From Tetracentron sinense (taxonomy: Eukaryota > Streptophyta > Magnoliopsida > Trochodendrales > Trochodendraceae), in NCBI GenBank assembly GCA_015143295.1, contig CM026562.1, positions 14,908,041 through 14,972,040 on the forward strand: DNA of 64,000 bases, written 5' to 3'. The position numbers and the translations under genes are program-made. The first letter of the stretch is position 1. Every line of letters starts with the position of its first letter. The notes below the pieces were generated by a model. It was given only the letters and a program-made list of their open reading frames with translations, made no database searches and was not told the DNA's origin. This document shows positions 57,143-64,000 of this stretch, in pieces.

Positions 57143-60100
57143 TCATTCTATTAATTCTGGGTACTTTGCTTTGACTTCGGCTTCACGCTCCCATGTAGCT
57201 TCTTCCCGAGCATGGTGTTGCCATTGCACAAGAACCAAAGGGATTGTCTTGTTGCGAAGCACCTGATCTCTTCGATCCAAAATCTGAACCGGCTTTTTAA
57301 TCAAGGTGAGGTCCTCTCGAATCTCCAACGGTTCCAAGTCTATGACATGCGAAGGATCCGCAATGTACTTCTGAAGCATAGACACATGGAAGACGTTGTG
57401 AACTGCGGCCATGAGAGGTGGGAGAGCTACCCAGTAAGCAACCTCACCAACTCGTGTGATAATCTCAAAAGGCCCAACATACCGAGGACTGAGCTTGCCT
57501 CGCTTTCCAAATCTCATGATCCCTTTGCTAGGAGATACTTTCACAAAAACTTGATCCCCTACTTGAAATTCCAAGTCCCTACGGCGCGTGTCCGCATAAC
57601 TTTTCTGGCGATCGTGAGCGGCTTTCAATCGATCCCGAATGATCTTAACTGTGCCTGCAGTTTGCTCAATCAACTCCGGACCAAGTACTTTCCTTTCTCC
57701 TACCTCATCCCAATAGAGAGGAGACCTACAACTTCGCCCATACAAGGCCTCAAATGGTGCCATTTGGATACTCGCCTGATAGCTGTTATTATAGGAGAAT
57801 TCAACCAAAGGCAAGTGCTCTTCCCAACTGCCTCTGAAATCCAACATACAAGCCCGAAGCATGTCTTCAATAACTTGGTTCACTCTCTCGGTTTGTCCAT
57901 CCGTCTGTGGATGAAAAGCGGTGCTGAAATCAAGTCGAGAACCCATAGCCTCCTAGAAGCTTTTCCAGAATTGTGACGTGAATCTGGGATCCCGATCTGA
58001 CACAATACTAACGGGCACTCCGTGCAACCTCACCACTTCCTTGATGTACAAAGCGGCTAACTGACTAGAGTTGAAAGTAGTTCGGTAAGGTAAGAAGTGA
58101 GCGGACTTCGTCAAACGATCTACTACTACCCATATCGCATCTGAGCCCCTTGCCGTCTTTGGCAAGCCAACTATGAAATTCATGGATATGTTCTCCCATT
58201 TCCACTCGGGAATCGGAAGGGACTGTAATAGACCTGCGGGCCGCATGTGTTCTGCTTTGACCTGTTGACACACCAAGCACCGTGCTACATATTCTGCAAC
58301 CTCCCTCTTCATATTCCGTCACCAAAAGTGACTCTTGAGGTTCCGGTACATCTTTGTACCTCCTGGATGCACTGTGTACTTCGAACGGTGTGCTTCATCC
58401 AAAATCTCTCTTCGAAGATCTGCATTGGCTGGGACGCACAGCCTTCCCTTGAATGTGATAGCACCCCGACTAGTGAGAAAGAAGTCCTCACTACCCTTAG
58501 CAACTTCCTTGTCCCGATAAGCCAACAATTCAGCATCCGTGGCTTGGTATTCTTGGATCAAATCTATAATGTATGGCCGAACCGTGACATTTGCCAAGAT
58601 AGGACTACGAACAGAGTCATTCACACTAATGTCCAGATTTTCCAAGTCTTCAAGTAGCTTCCATTCCTGCACTAACATGCATGCTAATAACCCCGGAGGT
58701 CTTCTACTCAAAGCATCAGCCACTACATTTGCTTTACCCGGGTGGTATTGAATGGTACAATCATAGTCTTTCAAAAATTACATCCAACGCTGTTGCCTTA
58801 GATTCAATTCCTTTTGGGAAAAGAGGTACTTGAGGCTCTTGTGGTCCGTATACACATAGAATTCCACCCCGTATAAGTAATGTCGCCAGATCTTGAGTGC
58901 AAACACGACTGTGGCAAGCTCTAAGTCGTGCGTGGGGTAATTCTTCTCATGCTCCTTTAATTGCCTCGATGCATAAGCAATGACTTTCTTGTGCTGCATG
59001 AGTACACACCCAAGTCCAACGTGTGAGGCATCACTATACACCTCATACCCATAAGGTCCAGATGGCACAGTAAGGACAGGGGCTGTAGTAAGCCTCTTCT
59101 TCAGTTCCGTGAAACTGATCTCGCACTTATCACTCCATACAAACTTGGCGTTCTTCTTTGTCAGGTAAGTGAGCGGTGCTGCAAGGCTAGAGAAACCCTC
59201 TACGAATCTCCTGTAGTAGCCTGCCAACCCAAGAAAGCTGCGTATCTCGGTAACACTCTTGGGCCTTGCCCAACTCATAATTGCTTCGATCTTCTTTGAA
59301 TCAACCGAGATACCTTCTGCAGAAACAACGTGGCCTAGGAATGCCACCTCTTCCAACCAAAACTCACACTTGGTAAGTTTGGCATATAGCTTGTGCTCTC
59401 TAAGGATTTCCAAAGCAAGGCATAGGTCGCGTGTGTGATCTTCCCGTGTCTGGGAATAGACCAAAATGTCATCAACAAATACAATCACGCACCTATCAAG
59501 ATATGGCCGGAACACCCGGTTCATCAAATCCATAAAGGCTGCCGGCGCGTTCGTGAGTCCAAAAGGCATCACCAAGAACTCGTAGTGTCCATACCGAGTC
59601 CTGAAAGCAGTTTTGGGAACATCTTCCACCTTAATCTTCAACTGGTGATAACCCGATCGAAGGTCTATCTTCGAGAAAAATCTCGCTCCCTTCAACTGAT
59701 CGAACAAGTCATCAATCCTAGGCAAGGGATACCTATTCTTTATAGTGACTTTGTTCAATTGCCTGTAATCGACGCACATCCGCATTGAGCCATCTTTCTT
59801 CTTAACAAACAACACCGGGGCACCCCACGGTGAGACACTTGGTCGAATGAAACCAAGACCTTGTAATTCTTCCAACTGGGTCTTTAACTCTTTGAGTTCA
59901 ATAGGGGCCATTCTATACGGAGCCCTGAAAACAGGAGCTGTGCCTGGTGCAAGCTCGATCACAAACTCAATCTCCCTGTCTGGAGGCAATCCTGGCAACT
60001 CCTCTGGAAATACATCCAGGAACTCACTCACAACCGGAATAGTCGATGAGTCCTTTGCCTCGGGGTTAGCTAAGCTCAACGCCGCAAAACGAGTAATATA

Positions 60101-60468
60101 TCTACTTTTCAACCCGCGAAAGTGGAATGGTTTTCCTTCTACTGGCTTGAAGAGTACCATTTTCTCAAAGCAAGCTACATGCCCATGATGTGCTGCTAAC
60201 CAATCCATTCCCAATATAACATCAAAATCTTGGAATCCAAGGACGATGAGATCAACTGCCAACTCGTGGCTTCCAACTTGGACCACACTATTTCTATACA
60301 CTTTATCTGCCAATATTGTTTTACCGAGAGGAGTCGAAATGGCTAACTCCGGTTCTAGCTGACTTGGCTCTACAGAAAAGCCTTCTAAAAAACTCGGCGA
60401 GACAAATGAATGAGTAGACCCGGTATCAATCAACACTCGAGCCAAATACTCATTGACTAGTAGGGTTC
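57143..60468 (-). pseudogene. Chromovirus G pol (protease to chromodomain), three stops
   Basis: From 60468 downward: protease ([11 protein letters not shown]), then RT with [10 protein letters not shown] and [10 protein letters not shown], and RNase H with YSDASH and TDHKSL, all in one open stretch to 58778. Integrase has a [11 protein letters not shown] finger, MNFIVGLP (Asn in place of the usual first catalytic Asp), SDRDPRF and [13 protein letters not shown]. The chromodomain-like tail AREEATWERE closes at 57143. Stops near 58778, 58319 and 57953 are single-base changes relative to A. The sequence diverges from A, B and C, so it is a separate family of the same clade. Confidence 0.93.
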
Positions 60469-60470
60469 CT

Positions 60471-60787
60471 GAAATTTTAACTAGCGGAGTTAATCCATGC
60501 ATCAACAATGTATACATGTAGGTATATATACATATATAACATGCTAAGTACGTACACAATCAATTAATACTTAACAGTTTAATTTACGGATAATTAAATA
60601 AGCTACAACTGTGTACCTAGGACCGTACTTGGTTAAAGCAACCATTTTAGACTAAGACTAAAGTTTAGTCTTAAACTTGGAACCAGACTCGTTCCCGACT
60701 CACTTCCTTCCTAACTTGTTTCCTAACATATGCTCTTGTCAAGCCGTGGTATAAGATTCTAAGTGACCCTAGAGACCTAAAGCCTAA
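60471..60787 (-). other. G leader fused to gag-pro intron remnant; gag missing
   Basis: The sequence nearest the PBS resembles the A leader. The part nearest protease is AT-rich and ends in a good acceptor, AAATTTCAG|GAACC (60469/60468), at the position of the A, B and C intron acceptors. A GT in CTAG|GTACAC (60617/60616) could act as donor but also aligns to the leader of A. No gag codons are recognisable between. Confidence 0.65.
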
Positions 60788-60799
60788 GCTCTGATACCA
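60788..60799 (-). other. Primer binding site of G (initiator Met tRNA)
   Basis: TGGTATCAGAGC on the minus strand, 4 nt from the 5' LTR. Confidence 0.92.
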
Positions 60800-60803
60800 C
60801 TTC

Positions 60804-63550
60804 TGTCGCGACACAAAACCCACCCTAGGAGTTAGAGTGAACTTTGGACGACTAATCATGGCTTACATGACTTGCTTGACAAACCAACCTGCAAAAACCC
60901 ACAGAGCATATACAATAGAGGATGACAGCGGAAACATAACTATAAAACACAGCGGAAGTCTAACAACCTCTAAGTATATACACATGGTCCAAGTTTAATA
61001 CAAAGAAAGTGCGGACATGCCCGCCAAAATACATGGATATAATCACTCATGCTCACCCACAGCCAATCCACTCAGAATCTAACACCACCTACTGATAACC
61101 CTCTACGGGAGGTTCCTCCCAAAGGCTCCTCGACGTACTCCTCTTCCACCCAGGGACCAGGAGCAAAAACATCAAATGGAGCAGCAGCTCCCTCAGAACC
61201 TGCCGACATAAGAAGTACGGCTGAGCATGGAATACTCAGCGGGTACCAAATACTAACCAATAGTCATAGCATAAAAATGGCAATACATAAATCAGGAGCA
61301 ATTCATATATGTTAGACGAAAACAATTCATATCATACAAGGAAGTAAAGCAATTTATAATCATGCTTGTATTTCGTTGAAAGCCGATAAAACCTCTTGAA
61401 AACATCGTGCACTTGACTTGGCTTGAAATATCTTTTCGTACTTGAAAGCTTGTCTTGTTTGTCTTAATTGATCTTGTCGAGCGTGTCGTACGTGTCATGT
61501 CATGCATGTCATGCGTGCTTGCTTGTGATCATGTAACTTGTGAGATACACTTGTGAGATATCCTTGTGAGATGCGCTTGAGAGATGCCTTGAGAGGGAAG
61601 GGAGACCCTTCTTTATGCAATGCACTTGCGAGGGAAGGGAGACCCTTCTTCATGATATGTATGTACTTGCGAGGGAAGGGAGGCCCTTCTTCATGATATG
61701 CACTTGTGAGTGAGGGGAGACCCCTCGTGGAATGTTGGTTCTTGTTTTCTTGTGAAAAGCGAGGTAAAACATATCGTAGGATATGTCCCACCTCTAACCA
61801 TGTTCTTGAAAACCTCGATAAATCATGTCATGCATGCCGTGCTCGTGGGAACCGTGTACATACTTGCATTTAAATTTAAATATGACATTTGGGTAATTTC
61901 ACAACACATATAACATCAATGATTGAGCAATGTAATATTCATATCATTTAGGGAAAGCAAGAAAACACACTATCATAAGCCCTAGCAATATTCATAACTT
62001 ATTAGGCATACATTTCCTAATTTACAACTCATTTTATTCACCTTGGCATTTCATCAAACATGGTGTGTTCATTATTCATTATTCATTTAAACCTAAATCA
62101 TGCTTTTCTAGGTGAGTTTACTCACATCATAAAGGTGTGTTTATTATGGATACAATGCCCTCCCCATTTTAATCATCACAACACAACCCTTGGCATCCAA
62201 TCGCCCATTCCATCTCCATTCACCATTCACAACCATCCATCTCATAGCACATGTGTAAATGAAAGAAAATCAAAAGAAATAAAGGGAAAAGAGGAACTAT
62301 AACTAGGAGGGTAGTAAGAAGTACCGACCTTGAAGAAATGAGGAAGAAACCGCTTCCAAAAACGACCGTGAGGTGCTAGCTTGGGGAACGCTCTCCACGA
62401 GTGCTTGAGCCGTGATCTTGGAGAAAAACGGGACTTGAAGTGATCTAGGGTCTCAAAACCCCTTTGATTCTTCTCCAAAAGAAAAACCCTAGCTTAGGAA
62501 ACCCTTTCTCCTCTCTTCTAATCCCTCAAATCCTCTAAGTGTTGAGAATGAGCCCTAAAGGCTCGGGTTAAACTCTTAAGGTAAGAGTGAACCGACCAAA
62601 AGACCATAATACCCTTACTAAAATTTCTGCAAAAACACGAATGCCGAACACGTTGAGCTGTGAATAGTGCCAAACACGTTGTGCTGTGAATAGTGCCGAA
62701 CACGTTGTGCTGTGAATAGTGCCAAACACGTTGTGCTATTGTGCTGTGAATAGTGCCGAACACGTTGTGCTGTAAATAGTGCTAAACACGTTGTGCTGTG
62801 AATAGTGCCGAGTACGTTGTGCTGTGAATAGTGCCAAACACGTTGTGCTGTGAATAGTGCCGAACACGTTGTGCTGTGAATAGTGCCGAACACGTTGTGC
62901 TGTGAATAGTGCTGAACACGTTGTGCTGTGAATAGTGCCGAACACGTTGTGCTGTGAATCGTGCCGAGTACGTTGTGCTGTGAAGGGTGCCGAACCCGTT
63001 GTCACGTTGTGTTGTGCATAGTGCTGAGCTCGTTGTCCGTTGTCTTATGTACAACGTGCCCGTCGTGAGCTGTACAACGTACACGTTGTTTGCTGTACGA
63101 CGTACCCGTTGTCTGTTGCACAACGGATGCACAACGTATACATTATCAGAGCTAGAGCTACGTTATCAGAGTACGTTGTCTGTGCCTTATCAGAGCACGT
63201 TGTCAGAGCACGTTATCAGAGCTATGTCCTTAGTGCCTTCCGAGCTACATCCTTAGTGCCTCTCCAGAGCTCGCCCTCAAGTGCATATGCCCGGTGCCTC
63301 TCCAGAGCTCGTCCTCAAGTGCATAACCGAGCGATCGATTGCCTGCGGTCCAGACTGTTTTGGCCATATCTTTTGACTCGTTCGTCCGATTTTGACGATT
63401 CAACTAGCGTTGGGTTCGTACTTCGAAAAGGAACATTTCTGACGTTTCAGAATTTCCAATTTCTTCCTAATTTATTAATTATACCTCTTTAAAGGCAAAA
63501 TGGCAACGAAAGTGCCATGCATTAAATGTGAAAAGGTCCGGGGCTCTACA
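60804..63550 (-). repeat. G 5' LTR
   Basis: 2747 bp, TGTCGCGACAC to GGGGCTCTACA. Dyad 61221-61239, hairpin repeats 61591-61730, minisatellite 62642-63003. A residual CCGAGCGATCGATTG at about 63328 marks the edge of the former palindromic cassette. Confidence 0.94.
62642..63003 (-). repeat. 26-bp ACGT minisatellite, G 5' LTR (about 14 units)
   Basis: As in the 3' LTR, with one disrupted unit (TTGTGCTATTGTGCTG near 62735). Confidence 0.93.
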
Positions 63551-63771
63551 AGTAGAGTGTATCTACCTTGGTGAAATCAACGATTTTGATTCCGAAATCT
63601 TAGAACAAGTGAGAACCTTGAGTTCTTTGTTGAGAAACACCAAAGGAAGGAAGAACTTGATCTCTCCTTCAAACCTGAGTAACAACCTAGCTTCTCTCCT
63701 TCTTCTTCCTCTCAAAATCACTCAAAAATATGAACTAAGGGTTTCTCAAACCCTAAGGCACGAACAAGCCC

Positions 63772-63780
63772 TTATATATA
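63772..63780 (-). promoter_or_regulatory. TATA box of LTR F
   Basis: TATATATAA on the minus strand, followed by GGGCTTG. The palindromic cassette (63835-64000) lies just upstream. Confidence 0.7.
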
Positions 63781-63834
63781 CCAAGGGGTAGTGGCTAAAG
63801 TCTTAAACACCCTTAATGAAGAAAATCTGCATAT

Positions 63835-64000
63835 GACCGATCGATCGGTGGTACAAACCGATCGATTGGTGACTTACCGGTCGATCGGTGGTTTCAACCG
63901 AGTGATCGGTTGAAAACACCCTATCTAGAATTTTTCTCCATACAAATTAGTTAACCGATCGATAGCTACCAAGCGATCGGTAGAAGACCGGTCGATCGGA
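63835..64000 (-). promoter_or_regulatory. U3 palindromic cassette of LTR F
   Basis: ACCGATCGATCGGT, ACCGGTCGATCGGT and relatives, at least six in 165 bp; continues past the window end. Confidence 0.6.

Larger units (their letters stand above)
54289..63550 (-). mobile_element. Chromovirus G, gag-less, TSD AGTAG
   Basis: A minus-strand element of 9262 bp, flanked by AGTAG (54284-54288 and 63551-63555). The LTRs (54289-57041 and 60804-63550) are nearly identical, so this is a recent insertion. Between the PBS and the protease there are only about 320 bp, with no gag. Pol is collinear but has three stops. The left LTR terminus reads TC instead of TG. Confidence 0.95.
53118..64000 (-). mobile_element. 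Chromovirus LTR F (split by G, runs off the window)
   Basis: Begins TGTCGCAACCC at 53118 in D's gag; the left flank CCAAA would be its duplication. The first part, to 54288, includes the dyad (53590-53608) and TAGAG-rich short repeats (53760-54000). The second part resumes at 63556 after G and shows the donor-like CAAG|GTAGATACACTC, a TATA box and a palindromic cassette to the window end. It is the same subfamily as the solo LTR at 3540. The acceptor-like site is lost (CATATTGGAGG instead of CATACAGGATGG). Whether F is solo or part of an element cannot be seen. Confidence 0.85.

Overview
The window is plant nuclear DNA made almost entirely of nested LTR retrotransposons. I find no cellular gene, tRNA, rRNA or CRISPR array. 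Signs of a flowering-plant genome are initiator-Met-tRNA primer binding sites, Ty3/gypsy pol genes ending in a chromodomain-like tail (Tekay/Del-type chromovirus), a Tat/Ogre-type gypsy fragment, and a Ty1/copia family with LTRs of about 2.2 kb. Such stacking is typical of heterochromatin in a large plant genome. I cannot name the species.

Left part (1-15.4 kb): a decayed Tat/Ogre element (RT-RNase H at 6373-7400, 3' region with a 91-bp minisatellite at 11319-12901, LTR from 12902) is interrupted by a copia LTR (minus, 2557-6372) and by a 5'-truncated chromovirus E (7402-11318). The copia LTR is itself split by a chromovirus solo LTR (3540-5533) and abuts a window-truncated chromovirus LTR (1-2556).

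Right part (15.4-64 kb): copia element D (plus strand) is the recognisable base. Its 5' LTR (from about 15385 to 51121) is split by an inverted solo LTR H of the same family (16645-18895) and by chromovirus C (19341-51115, TSD CTTTC). C's 3' LTR holds chromovirus B (20747-43616, TSD ATGTT). B holds a solo LTR in its gag-pro intron (26722-29696, TSD GGTAG) and full-length chromovirus A in its gag (30239-40106, TSD AGCCC). D's gag is cut at 53118 by chromovirus LTR F, which runs off the window and contains gag-less chromovirus G (54289-63550, TSD AGTAG).

The chromoviruses share one plan: LTR of 2-2.8 kb, PBS 4 nt inside the 5' LTR, gag with one CCHC knuckle, then protease, RT, RNase H, integrase and chromodomain-like tail, then a purine-rich PPT directly before the 3' LTR. 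All coding copies carry stops or frameshifts. Three things go beyond ordinary retroelement annotation. First, a short GT-AG intron lies between gag and protease in A, B and C; it changes the frame in A and brings in stop codons in all three, so splicing would decide Gag versus Gag-Pol. Second, the LTRs share a candidate leader intron of about 1-2 kb. Third, within that intron region sit tandem arrays of hairpin units whose two arms change together, keeping Watson-Crick or G-U pairing, followed by a near-perfect dyad present in all 13 LTR copies seen. Together these suggest an unsplit-RNA-specific structural module, such as an encapsidation or RNA-processing signal; that interpretation is inference.
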